64,000 bases of DNA from Streptomyces sp. NBC_01497 (GTDB lineage: Bacteria > Actinomycetota > Actinomycetes > Streptomycetales > Streptomycetaceae), in the NCBI RefSeq assembly GCF_036250695.1, contig NZ_CP109427.1:6572001-6636000 (forward strand), written 5' to 3'. The notes under the pieces are model-generated. The model saw only the letters and a list, made by a program, of their open reading frames with translations. It searched no databases and had not been told where the DNA came from. Both the position numbers and the translations under genes were made by a program. Shown here in pieces: positions 32,985 through 41,140 of this stretch (position 1 is its first letter; each line of letters opens with the position of its first letter).

Positions 32985-35218
32985 GCCCCGGCTGCCACGT
33001 TCGTGCGGCCCCCGCTTGCCGGGTCTGTTCCGCTTTGTCCCATCGGGGCGGCCGGCGTCGTTGCGGAACCGGTATCCGCGGCGCCGATTTCGGCCACCGC
33101 CCCGCCCGGCCGCCGGCCGTGCCCGGTCCCGCCGCCGGCCGCGGCCCGCGACGCCACCGCGGCAGCCGTACGCGCCACGACGCGGTGCGCCGCCCGCAGC
33201 CCCTCCGCGGTGGCCCGCACCGCGTTGAGCTCCCGCGTGCCGCTCACGCCACCGGCCTCCTCGAACGGCACCCCGGCCCGCCGCAGCGCCGCCCGCGCGT
33301 CCCGCTCCGACTCCTGGCCCGCGGCCAGCACCACATGGTCGGCGGCCACCAGGCGGCGTTCGCCGTCCGCGTCCCTGACCACCACGCCCGCGCGCGTGAT
33401 CTCCTCGTACTCCACCCCGACGAGCGTCTCGACGCCCGCCGCCCGCAGTTCCGCCAGCGCGACCCAGCGGGTGCTGGGGCCGATGCCCGCACCGACCCGG
33501 CCGCCGCGGCGCATCAGCGTCACCGAACGGGCGGCGCCCGCCGACGTGCCCTTCGCGGGGGAGCCGCCCGTCACCGCGTGCGCGGCCAGGAACTCCTGCG
33601 GGGTGGACTTGGCCCGGGGCCCCGCCGTCAGCAGGTGCGCGAGGTCCACGGCGATGCCACCGCCGCCGATGACCGCGACCCGGGGGCCGAGGGCGTCGGG
33701 GTCCGCGAACACCTGGGCGTAATCGAGCACGTGGGGCAGCGCGAGCCCCGGCAGCGTGGGCCGCAGCGGCAGCACACCCGACGCCAGGACCACCCCGTCG
33801 AACGTCCGCAGCAGCCCGACGTCCCCGTGGCCGACGCGGTGCCCCACGTGCAACGGGGCGCCGTGCTCCGCCAGTTCGGCCACATGGTGCCGTACGGTCT
33901 CCGCGAAGTCCGCTTTGCCCGGGACCTGTCCCGCCATCCGGAACTGCCCGCCGGGCTCGGCCGCCGCCTCGAACACCTCGACGTCGTGGCCGAGCGCCAG
34001 CAGCGTCCTCGCCGCCTGGAGGCCGGCCACGCCGGCCCCCACCACGGCGTACCTGCCGCGTCCCGCCCCGGGACTCCCGGCGGCCGCGAACTCCGCCTCG
34101 TACCCGGCCCGCGGGTTGACCAGGCACGACACCCGCTCGGTGCCGAACGACCTGTCGATGCACGCCTCGTTGCAGGCGATGCACAGGTCGGCGCTCTCCG
34201 GCCGGCCCGCACGCGACTTGGCGACGATCGCCGCGTCCGCGAGGAACGGCCGGGCCATCGCCACGAAGTCCACCTCGCCGCCCGCGAGGACCTCGTCGGC
34301 CTGCGCGAGCCGGTTGAAGCGGTTCGACGCGATCACCGGGACCCCGTCGAGGCCCGCCCCCAGCAGCGCCCGCTTGACGTCCTTCGCGAACGCCGCCCAC
34401 GTACCCTCCGGCACCTGCGCCTGCACGGTCGGCACGGGCGACTCGTGCCAGCCGACGCCCACGGCCAGCGCGTCCGCGCCCGCCCGTGCGAGGGCCACCG
34501 CGAGGTCCGCGGTGTCCTTCGCCGGGGTGCCGCCCTCCACCAGGTCCGCCCCGGACATCCGGAACAGCACGGGGAAGCCCGGCACCGCCTCGCGCACCGC
34601 GCGCATCACCTCGACGGGGAACCGGCGGCGGCGCTGCGCGTCGCCGCCCCACGCGTCGTCGCGCTGGTTGGTCAGCGGCGCGGTGAACTGGTTGATCAGA
34701 TAACCCTCCGACCCCATCACCTCGACGGCGTCGAAGCCCAGGTCGCGGGCCGCCTCGGCGCCCCGCGCGAAGTCCTCGACGGTCCTCGCGATGTCGTCCG
34801 CCGACATCTGCCGCGGCGTGGCACGGGAGAACCTGCTGTAGACGGGCGAGGGCGCGAACGGGGCGCCCCCGTCCGTCCCGGCCACGCCGGGCAGCGCGTA
34901 CCGCCCGGCGTGGAACAACTGCAGCGCGATCAGGCCACCCGCCGCGTGCACCGCCTCGGCGGCGCGGCGCAGCGCGGCCCGGTGCGAGGGATCGCCGACC
35001 ATGCCGTACCCCGGCCCGCCGGCCCCCGCGGGGGAGACCGCCGTGCCGCCGGTGACGATCAGCGCGGCCCCGCCGCCCGCACGCTCGGCGTAGAACGCGG
35101 CGAGCGCCTCCCCGCCGTCCTGAAGGGCCTCCAGATTGAGGTGCATGGCACCCATGACGATGCGGTGGGGCAACGTCAGGCCGCCGATGGCACCTGAGCG
35201 GAAGACATGGTCGAACAC
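32981..35218 (-). CDS. 2,4-dienoyl-CoA reductase-like flavoenzyme (FadH/AnsM type)
   Basis: This 745-residue enzyme has three parts. Residues about 1-340 form an old-yellow-enzyme barrel with MGSEGYLINQF (Tyr173) and GVGWHES (His258), equivalent to the proton-donating Tyr166 and His252 of E. coli FadH. A 4Fe-4S knot of Cys346, Cys349, Cys353 and Cys365 follows. FAD/NAD folds come next, with VVGAGVAGLQAA and VIGGGGIAVDLA. It should reduce a conjugated dienoyl-CoA with NADPH. In the ansatrienin and phoslactomycin CHC cassettes the M gene encodes this family. The GTG at 35218 follows GAGGG; a GTG at 35245 is an alternative. The last 70 residues are low-complexity Ala/Gly and exceed the usual family length. 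Confidence 0.92.
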   Translation of the reverse strand: MFDHVFRSGAIGGLTLPHRIVMGAMHLNLEALQDGGEALAAFYAERAGGGAALIVTGGTAVSPAGAGGPGYGMVGDPSHRAALRRAAEAVHAAGGLIALQLFHAGRYALPGVAGTDGGAPFAPSPVYSRFSRATPRQMSADDIARTVEDFARGAEAARDLGFDAVEVMGSEGYLINQFTAPLTNQRDDAWGGDAQRRRRFPVEVMRAVREAVPGFPVLFRMSGADLVEGGTPAKDTADLAVALARAGADALAVGVGWHESPVPTVQAQVPEGTWAAFAKDVKRALLGAGLDGVPVIASNRFNRLAQADEVLAGGEVDFVAMARPFLADAAIVAKSRAGRPESADLCIACNEACIDRSFGTERVSCLVNPRAGYEAEFAAAGSPGAGRGRYAVVGAGVAGLQAARTLLALGHDVEVFEAAAEPGGQFRMAGQVPGKADFAETVRHHVAELAEHGAPLHVGHRVGHGDVGLLRTFDGVVLASGVLPLRPTLPGLALPHVLDYAQVFADPDALGPRVAVIGGGGIAVDLAHLLTAGPRAKSTPQEFLAAHAVTGGSPAKGTSAGAARSVTLMRRGGRVGAGIGPSTRWVALAELRAAGVETLVGVEYEEITRAGVVVRDADGERRLVAADHVVLAAGQESERDARAALRRAGVPFEEAGGVSGTRELNAVRATAEGLRAAHRVVARTAAAVASRAAAGGGTGHGRRPGGAVAEIGAADTGSATTPAAPMGQSGTDPASGGRTNVAAGA

Positions 35219-35258
35219 GTGCAGTCCCTCTGTCGGATTCAGCACTTCTCCGCCGGAA

Positions 35259-36095
35259 TCAGGCTTCCCGCGTGGGACGCGGCGGAAGCCGCAGTTCGGG
35301 ACCCGCGTCCGCGAAGAACGGCGGCGCGACCACGCTGAGGCCGCCGTCGACCACCAGCGTCTGGCCCGTGATGTAGCCGGAGCCCTCACCGAGCAGGAAG
35401 TTGATCGTGTCGGCCATCTCCTGCACCGTGCCCGGCCGGTTCGCCGGGATGCGGTCCAGCACGCCCTGCATGTCCGGCATGCCCTTGACGTTGTAGAAGT
35501 ACTCCAGGGAGTCCGAGTCGATCAGACCGCCGTTGACCGCGTTCACGTTGATGCCGTACGGCGCGAACTCCACCGCCATGTACCGCACCCACGCCTCGAT
35601 CGCGGCCTTCATCGCGCCGAGTGTCGCGTACGTCGGGTACGCGCGGATCGAACCGTACGAGGACAGCGCGACGATCCTGCCGCCCTTGTCCATCAGCTTC
35701 ACGGCCTCCTGCGCGCCCAGCACGAAGGGCCGCAGGTTCATCGCGTAGGACCGGTCCAGGTGGTGCGGGCCGACGTTCACGATGTTCTTGAACGCGCTCG
35801 CGGCGGCGTTCGAGACGAAGTTGTCGAGGCGCCCGCAGCGCCGCGCGACCTCGTCGAACAGCGCCTGCACGCCCTCGGTGGTCTCGACGTCGGCCTGTAC
35901 CGCGAAGCCGTGGCCGCCGGCCTCCTCGATGTCGGCGACCGTCTTCTCCGCCAGGTCGGCGTTCTTCTTGTAGTTGACGGCGATCGTGCCGCCCTCGCGG
36001 GCCAGGGTCAGGGCCAGGGCGCGGCCGATGCCGCGCGAGGCTCCGGTGATCAGCGAGACCCGCTCGGTCTTCGGGGTGTCCTGCGTGCCGCTCAT
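35259..36095 (-). CDS. chcA: 1-Cyclohexenylcarbonyl-CoA reductase (ChcA-type enoyl reductase)
   Basis: This 278-residue SDR has the cofactor motif GASRGIG at residues 18-24. In place of the usual YxxxK pair it has Tyr156-x6-Lys163, the spacing of enoyl-thioester reductases such as FabI and FabL. Segments NAAASAFKNIVNVGPHH and SSYGSIRAYPTYATLGAMK are as I remember them in Streptomyces collinus ChcA, which performs the enoyl reductions on ring double bonds that lead to cyclohexanecarboxyl-CoA. Its start overlaps the stop of the acyl-CoA dehydrogenase gene by four bases, and it lies between dehydrogenase (L) and dienoyl reductase (M) genes, as in the known cassettes. The family is certain; the substrate is strongly supported by context. 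Confidence 0.9.
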   Translation of the reverse strand: MSGTQDTPKTERVSLITGASRGIGRALALTLAREGGTIAVNYKKNADLAEKTVADIEEAGGHGFAVQADVETTEGVQALFDEVARRCGRLDNFVSNAAASAFKNIVNVGPHHLDRSYAMNLRPFVLGAQEAVKLMDKGGRIVALSSYGSIRAYPTYATLGAMKAAIEAWVRYMAVEFAPYGINVNAVNGGLIDSDSLEYFYNVKGMPDMQGVLDRIPANRPGTVQEMADTINFLLGEGSGYITGQTLVVDGGLSVVAPPFFADAGPELRLPPRPTREA

Positions 36096-37324
36096 CGGGC
36101 GGTCTCCTTGGTCGTCGTGTCCGTGGCGTTCGTGGAGTTGCCGGAGGCGGTGGAACCCTCGGCGGTCCTCGCCGCGGAGGCCGCCTTCGCGCGCTGCAGC
36201 AGCTCGCGGAAGACGACCGCCTTCTGCACCTCGTTGGTGCCTTCCTCGAAGCGCTGCGCACGGGCGTCCCGGTACACGCGCTCGATCTTCTGCGACTTCC
36301 AGTAGCCGAGGCCGCCGTGCACCTGGAGCGCCTTGTCGGTGACGTTCGTCAGCATCGTCACGGCGTGCATCTTCGCCATCGAGGACTGCATGGACGCGTC
36401 GTCCGCGCCCTGCTCGAAGCGGCGGGCCGCGTGCAGCACGAGCTGCTTGGCCGCCTCGATGTCCGCCTGGTTCTCGGCGAGCAGGAACTGGATGGCCTGC
36501 CGCTGCGTGAGCGACTTGCCGAACGTCACGCGGTTCGCGGCGTACTCGATGGCCAGCTCCTGCGCGCGCTCCGCGAGGCCCACGCAGCTCATCGCGACGG
36601 AGATGCGGGACGGCGTCAGGAAACCGCCGAGGAAGACCTCCAGGCCCTGGCCCTCGGCGCCGAGCCGGTGGTCGACCGGCACCGGGGTGCGCTCGAAGGT
36701 CAGCGACGCGTGGTCGGTGCCGGTGACACCCATCGTGTTCGACGTGTCCTCGACGGTGACGCCCTCGGCCTCGCGCGGCACCAGCAGCGCGACGGTGCCC
36801 TCATGGCCGCTGCTGCCCTCGACGCGCGCGGCCAGCAGGAAGTAGTCGCAGCGCACCCCGAAGGTGATCAGGTGCTTGCGGCCCGAGAGGTAGTACGTGT
36901 CGCCCTCGCGCACCACGGACGTGGTGATGTCCGCGCCGGTGCCGTTGCCCGGCTCGGTGAGCGTGAACGCGATCTTGATCTCGCCGGTGATCGAGGGGAT
37001 CACGAAGCGCTTGCGCTGGTCCTCGGTGGCGTGGCCGTCCATGGACCGCCAGATGCCGTTGACCACGTGCACGATCATGCGCACGGAGCCGTGCGAGCGG
37101 GAGAAGATCTCCATCAGCTCCATCCAGCGCGCGAAGCCGAGGCCGTGGCCGCCGTACTCCTTCGGCGCGGCCACGCGCAGGAAACCGAGCTCGTTCAGCT
37201 CGGCCCACAGCTCCTCGGGGACCTCACCGCTCTCCTCGATGCGCTCGGCCCAGCGCTCGCCGGGCCCCTCCACCCACTGCTCCACCTGGGTCCTGAGCCG
37301 GTGGAACTGCTGGTCGTCGGTCAT
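36092..37324 (-). CDS. Acyl-CoA dehydrogenase of the CHC cassette (AnsL/PlmL-like)
   Basis: This 410-residue acyl-CoA dehydrogenase has all family landmarks: AFTLTEPGNGTGAD near residue 120, GRKHLITFG, RVTFGKSLTQRQAIQ, LQVHGGLGYWK, and the catalytic glutamate in FEEGTNEVQ near residue 375. The C-terminal 30 residues are a Ser/Thr/Ala-rich tail. The ATG at 37324 follows GGAAGG. In the shikimate-to-CHC-CoA route an enzyme of this family is encoded between the ligase and chcA, exactly as here. It is thought to work on ring-unsaturated acyl-CoA intermediates. The precise step is not settled and I infer it only from gene order. Confidence 0.92.
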   Translation of the reverse strand: MTDDQQFHRLRTQVEQWVEGPGERWAERIEESGEVPEELWAELNELGFLRVAAPKEYGGHGLGFARWMELMEIFSRSHGSVRMIVHVVNGIWRSMDGHATEDQRKRFVIPSITGEIKIAFTLTEPGNGTGADITTSVVREGDTYYLSGRKHLITFGVRCDYFLLAARVEGSSGHEGTVALLVPREAEGVTVEDTSNTMGVTGTDHASLTFERTPVPVDHRLGAEGQGLEVFLGGFLTPSRISVAMSCVGLAERAQELAIEYAANRVTFGKSLTQRQAIQFLLAENQADIEAAKQLVLHAARRFEQGADDASMQSSMAKMHAVTMLTNVTDKALQVHGGLGYWKSQKIERVYRDARAQRFEEGTNEVQKAVVFRELLQRAKAASAARTAEGSTASGNSTNATDTTTKETAR

Positions 37325-37410
37325 CTGCTGCTTCTGCCTTCCGTCTTTCCCGATGTGGTGCGAGGCCTGACGTCGGCCGGGCACCGTGGCCTGCCGGGCG
37401 GGGGCCGCTC

Positions 37411-37436
37411 CGGGAGGCGTCCGAGGACGCCTCCCG
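37411..37436 (-). terminator. Hairpin between the fusion gene and the rest of the CHC operon
   Basis: CGGGAGGCGTCC and GGACGCCTCCCG form a perfect 12-bp inverted repeat around a 2-base centre, about 30 bases after the fusion gene's stop. It could terminate or attenuate transcription before the dehydrogenase, or stabilise the upstream mRNA. Confidence 0.5.
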
Positions 37437-37467
37437 AAGCGGTGCTCCCGCTGCCGGAGGGCATGGT

Positions 37468-40461
37468 CTACAGCGCGCCGTGCGGGCGCAGGCCGCGGGC
37501 CCTGGCACGCAGTTCGAACTTCTGCACCTTGCCGATGGGGTTGCGCGGCAGGACGTCGATGGGCTCCAGCCGCTCCGGCCAGTACTGCTTGGCCACCTGG
37601 TGCTCGTCCAGATAGCGCCGCATCTCCGTGAACTCCAGGGTCGCACCGTCCTTCAGCACGACGAAGGCGCAGGCACGCTCGCCGAGCCGCTCGTCGGGCA
37701 TGGCGACGATCGCCACGTCCTCGACGGCGGGGTGCGCGAACAGCAACTGCTCCACCTCGGCCACCGGGATCTTCTCGCCGCCGCGGTTGACGACGTCCTT
37801 CACCCGGCCCGTGATCCGCAGGAAGCCGGACGCGTCGATCGTCGCCAGGTCGCCCGTGCGGTACCAGCCGTCCTTGGTGAACACCTCGGCCGTCAGGTCG
37901 GGGCGGTCCAGGTAGCCGTCGAACACGGTGGGGGAGTGCAGCTCGAAGTTGCCCTCCTCACCCGCGGGGAGCACCAGGCCCGAGTCGTCGGTGATACGCA
38001 GCTCGATGCCGTCCAGCGCGCGGCCGTCCGAGCCCCAGCGCTCGCCCGGTTCGTCGCCAGGCGAGGAGAGGGCGCCGAGGCATGTCTCGGTGGTGCCGAA
38101 GGCACCGCACACGTCGGCGCCGAGCAGCCGGCCCGCGCGCTCCGCGAGGCCGCGCGGCACCTGGGCGCCGGTGGCGACGAAGATCCGCAGGTTGCGGGGC
38201 GTCTCGCCGCTCTCCTCGACCGCCCGGACCAGGTCGGCGAGGAACGGCGTCGCCGCCTGGACGAACGTCGCGCCGTGCTGGTTGAGCGACTGGAGGGCGC
38301 GCTTGGCGTCCCAGTCGGACTGCACGATCTGCGGGACGCCGAGCACCATCGCGAGGACCATGCCGTACAGGAAACCGGTCTGGTGGGCGAGTGGCGAAGG
38401 CACCCAGATCGCGTCCCGTGCGCCGAGGCCCAGGTGCTTGATCTCCATGGACGCCGCGCGCACCAGGTTGGCGGTCGGCTGCGTGACGCCCTTCGGCTCG
38501 CCCGTGGTGCCGGACGTGAACAGCAGCTGCGCCGTCATGCCGGGCTCCGGGACGATCGCGTCGAGTGCGGCGCGGTCCACGACCGCCGCGTCGAGCGCCG
38601 CGCCGAAGTCCCGTACGGACAGGCCCGTCGCACCCGCGTCGGGGAGCGCCGCGGCGCCGCCCGCACCGGACAGGACCAGGACGTGTTCCAGGGCGGCGCG
38701 GTCCGCGTCGGACAGGCCGAGCACCTCTTCGGCGGGCTGGCGCGAGCGGTACTCGTCGGCCACCACCAGGACACGCGCCCTGGAGCGGCGCAGCACGAAG
38801 CCGACCTCGCGCTCACGGAAGAAGGGGATGATGGGGCAGCACACCGCGCCGACGCGCAGCGCCGCCAGGGACAGCACCACGAACTCGACGCGGTTGGGCA
38901 GCTGGTACGCCACGTTCTCGCCGGGCCGCACGCCGAGGTCGAGCAGCAGGGACGCGGTGCGCTCCACGCGCTCCGCCAGCTCGCCCCAGGTGACGACCTC
39001 GTCGTGGTCGGACCGTACGTCCACCACCGCGGTGTCGTTCGGGCGGGCGGCGGCGCGCCGGCGCAGCCACTGGGGCAGTGTCACGCCGGCGGCCAGGTCC
39101 GGCCTGGTGACCTCGCGCTCCAGGCGCCGCGGCTTGGCCTTGCCGACCGCGCCCGCGCCCTCCTCCACCGACATCGGCACCCCGAGGGTGTTCATGCCGT
39201 CGAGGAAGGTGGGGTACGAGATGCGGTACGCGTTGGGGTAGGTGAGGGTGGAGTGCCCGCTGGCCCGCGACGACGCGATGGCCAGCGACATCAGCACCCG
39301 GTGGTCGTTGAACGACGAGAGCCTGGCTCCGACGAGACCGCCGACGCCGCGCACCCGCAGGGTGTCGCTCGTCAGTTCCAGTTCGCCGCCCATGGAGTTG
39401 AGCTGGAGCATCGCGGCGGCCCGGTCGGACTCCTTGAGCCGGGTGTGCGCGATGTTGCGGAACACCGACTCGCCGTACGCGAACGTGCCGAGCGTCGAGA
39501 GGATCGGCAGCATGTCCGGCACGTCACGGCAGTCGATGTCGACGCCCTTGAGCATCGGACGGTCCTGCTGGATGCGGACGCCGCCGGCGGCGTGGTCGAT
39601 CTCCATCGGCACACCCATGGCGCGCGCGATGTCGATGAAGTGGAACTCGGGGTGGTCCGCGGGACCGCCCTCCAGCGAGGTGATGCCGCGCAGCAGCACG
39701 TCGGAGGGGTGCAGCGCGGCGGCGGCGATCCCGAACGCGGCGGAGCCGATGTCGGGCGGGAGCGTCAGTTCGACCGGGCGCGCCTCCTGGTGGGGCTCGA
39801 TGTCGAACCGGCGCCAGTCCTCGGACACGGTGACCTGGAGGCCGAACTGCCGCATCATCGCGACCGTCAGTTCCAGGTACGTACGTTCGTTCAGCTCGCC
39901 CTCCACCTCGATGGTGGTGTGCCCGGTGGCGAACGGCGCGAGCAGGATCAGGCCGGAGATCCACTGCGAGAGCGTGCCGGCGATGCGTACGTGGCCGCCG
40001 GTGGGCCTGCGGCCGGTGACCTGGACCGGCGGGCAGTCGTCCGCCGACTCCACTTGGACGCCCATCTGTTCGAGGGCGCGCAGCAGGGGGCCGACCGGAC
40101 GGCGCCTGAAGTACTTCTGCCCGGTCACCGCGACGTCGCGGTCGGACAGGGAGGCGAGTCCGATCATGAAGTAGAGGGTGGTGCCGGAACTGCCGGCGGA
40201 GACGGCGGCGCGGCGCGGCTTGTAGCGCCCGCCCAGTCCCTTCACCACAAAGGTGTCACCGTCACGTGTGACTTTCACACCTAGACCGCGCAGCAACTGC
40301 ACGGTGTACTCGACGTGCCGGGCGTCGGAGAGCCCGTGCACCCGGCTCTCCCCGTCGGCGAGTGACGCGAGGATCAGCGCGCGGTGCGCGTGGTACTTGG
40401 AGTTGGGAACAAGGACATCACCGGTGAGCGGGTGCTTGATCCCTTTGACAAGAAGGTGCAT
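37468..40461 (-). CDS. EPSP-synthase-like domain fused to acyl-CoA ligase (AnsJ-AnsK-like)
   Basis: This is one continuous 997-residue frame with two full domains. Residues 1-430 have the AroA fold, keeping Lys22, Arg27, Ser165-Gln166, Asp316, Lys343-Glu344, Arg347 and Arg388. By hand alignment to E. coli AroA the PEP-site residues Arg124 and Lys411 are replaced (Tyr117, Ile414) and Ser23 is Tyr, so carboxyvinyl transfer is unlikely. Residues about 455-997 form an ANL ligase with TSGTTGEPKG at 649-658, GAFGTTETC, YRTGDLATID and a C-terminal NPIGKVQKFE lysine. In CHC-CoA cassettes J is an AroA homologue and K a ligase; here they are joined. The proposed role is removal of a shikimate hydroxyl and CoA activation. 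It is first in the operon. Confidence 0.92.
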   Translation of the reverse strand: MHLLVKGIKHPLTGDVLVPNSKYHAHRALILASLADGESRVHGLSDARHVEYTVQLLRGLGVKVTRDGDTFVVKGLGGRYKPRRAAVSAGSSGTTLYFMIGLASLSDRDVAVTGQKYFRRRPVGPLLRALEQMGVQVESADDCPPVQVTGRRPTGGHVRIAGTLSQWISGLILLAPFATGHTTIEVEGELNERTYLELTVAMMRQFGLQVTVSEDWRRFDIEPHQEARPVELTLPPDIGSAAFGIAAAALHPSDVLLRGITSLEGGPADHPEFHFIDIARAMGVPMEIDHAAGGVRIQQDRPMLKGVDIDCRDVPDMLPILSTLGTFAYGESVFRNIAHTRLKESDRAAAMLQLNSMGGELELTSDTLRVRGVGGLVGARLSSFNDHRVLMSLAIASSRASGHSTLTYPNAYRISYPTFLDGMNTLGVPMSVEEGAGAVGKAKPRRLEREVTRPDLAAGVTLPQWLRRRAAARPNDTAVVDVRSDHDEVVTWGELAERVERTASLLLDLGVRPGENVAYQLPNRVEFVVLSLAALRVGAVCCPIIPFFREREVGFVLRRSRARVLVVADEYRSRQPAEEVLGLSDADRAALEHVLVLSGAGGAAALPDAGATGLSVRDFGAALDAAVVDRAALDAIVPEPGMTAQLLFTSGTTGEPKGVTQPTANLVRAASMEIKHLGLGARDAIWVPSPLAHQTGFLYGMVLAMVLGVPQIVQSDWDAKRALQSLNQHGATFVQAATPFLADLVRAVEESGETPRNLRIFVATGAQVPRGLAERAGRLLGADVCGAFGTTETCLGALSSPGDEPGERWGSDGRALDGIELRITDDSGLVLPAGEEGNFELHSPTVFDGYLDRPDLTAEVFTKDGWYRTGDLATIDASGFLRITGRVKDVVNRGGEKIPVAEVEQLLFAHPAVEDVAIVAMPDERLGERACAFVVLKDGATLEFTEMRRYLDEHQVAKQYWPERLEPIDVLPRNPIGKVQKFELRARARGLRPHGAL

Positions 40462-41140
40462 GGGGGCTTGCTACTCCCTGGCCAGGCGGGCACACCGGGC
40501 CACGGTCGTCACAGCGGGGGCGGCGCCGTCGTCGTCGCGGCGCGAAGGCGCCGGGACACCACGGGCACGGCCCCGGCCGTTGAGACCGTGACTCGGTGAT
40601 GGAACCGTCTGTGAGACGGCAGTGGTTACGTTATGAAAGCTGGGGCGGGCCGGTATGCGACATCGCCGGTCGGACCGATGTGCGGTCCTTACGGGGGACG
40701 ACGGCCGGCCTGCGAGCATGAACGCGGGCACGGGCACGACCGTATCGCGAAGTGGCGCGAGCGCTGGGTGAGCGCTCACGGGGGTCAGTCACTCCGCGCG
40801 GATCGCGGCATCCGATGACGCGTCGAACAGATCGGACGGCTGTCATGGCGTCGAGCCCACGCTGGGGGGCCCTCTGGTCGTGGCAGTAGCCGAGGTGCGC
40901 TCGTGCGACCCGGGACGGGGTGCACGGGGAGGAGCGTCCGGATGACGAGCCCGCGCGGAACCACGCCGCGACGGCGGTGGTCCTGCTGGAAGTGCTCGGT
41001 CATATGAGCTTTATATCAATGCTCGGTACATGCATGCAGCTCGCCCCTTACGAGTGAGACGAGCGATGAGCGGTGACCGTTCCCGGACCTGCGGAGATCT
41101 TGACGTTGTGGCGGACGCCACTGCGCCGGGCGCCCGCGTC
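40462..41140. other. Upstream region of the CHC operon, with a possible gene remnant
   Basis: These 679 bases separate the CHC operon from the flavoprotein gene. They contain a small hairpin at 40605-40619. They also contain a 72-codon frame at 41003-40785 (minus), whose first 35 codons have coding-like third-position GC and then lose it, and an AT-rich stretch with GAGC-N12-GCTC arms around 41006-41025. I see no complete gene; the frame may be an eroded remnant. Confidence 0.4.
40605..40619. promoter_or_regulatory. Small hairpin/operator upstream of the fusion gene
   Basis: CCGTCT-gtg-AGACGG is a perfect 6-bp inverted repeat about 145 bases upstream of the fusion gene start, next to a locally AT-rich stretch (GGTTACGTTATGAAAG). 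It could be an operator or a leader hairpin. Confidence 0.3.

Noticed and set aside
32921..35197. 758-codon plus-strand frame opposite the FadH-like gene
   Set aside because: His/Arg/Gly-rich shadow of the minus-strand gene, which has clear catalytic motifs.
37480..40284. 934-codon plus-strand frame opposite the AroA-ligase fusion
   Set aside because: Mirror frame of a real gene; no motif, very high Arg/His/Gly content.
37468..40461. Possibility that the fusion is a sequencing frameshift joining two genes
   Set aside because: Both domains are in one frame with a natural linker (about residues 430-455) and no slippery homopolymer or duplicated stop/start context at the junction. Still worth confirming by reads.
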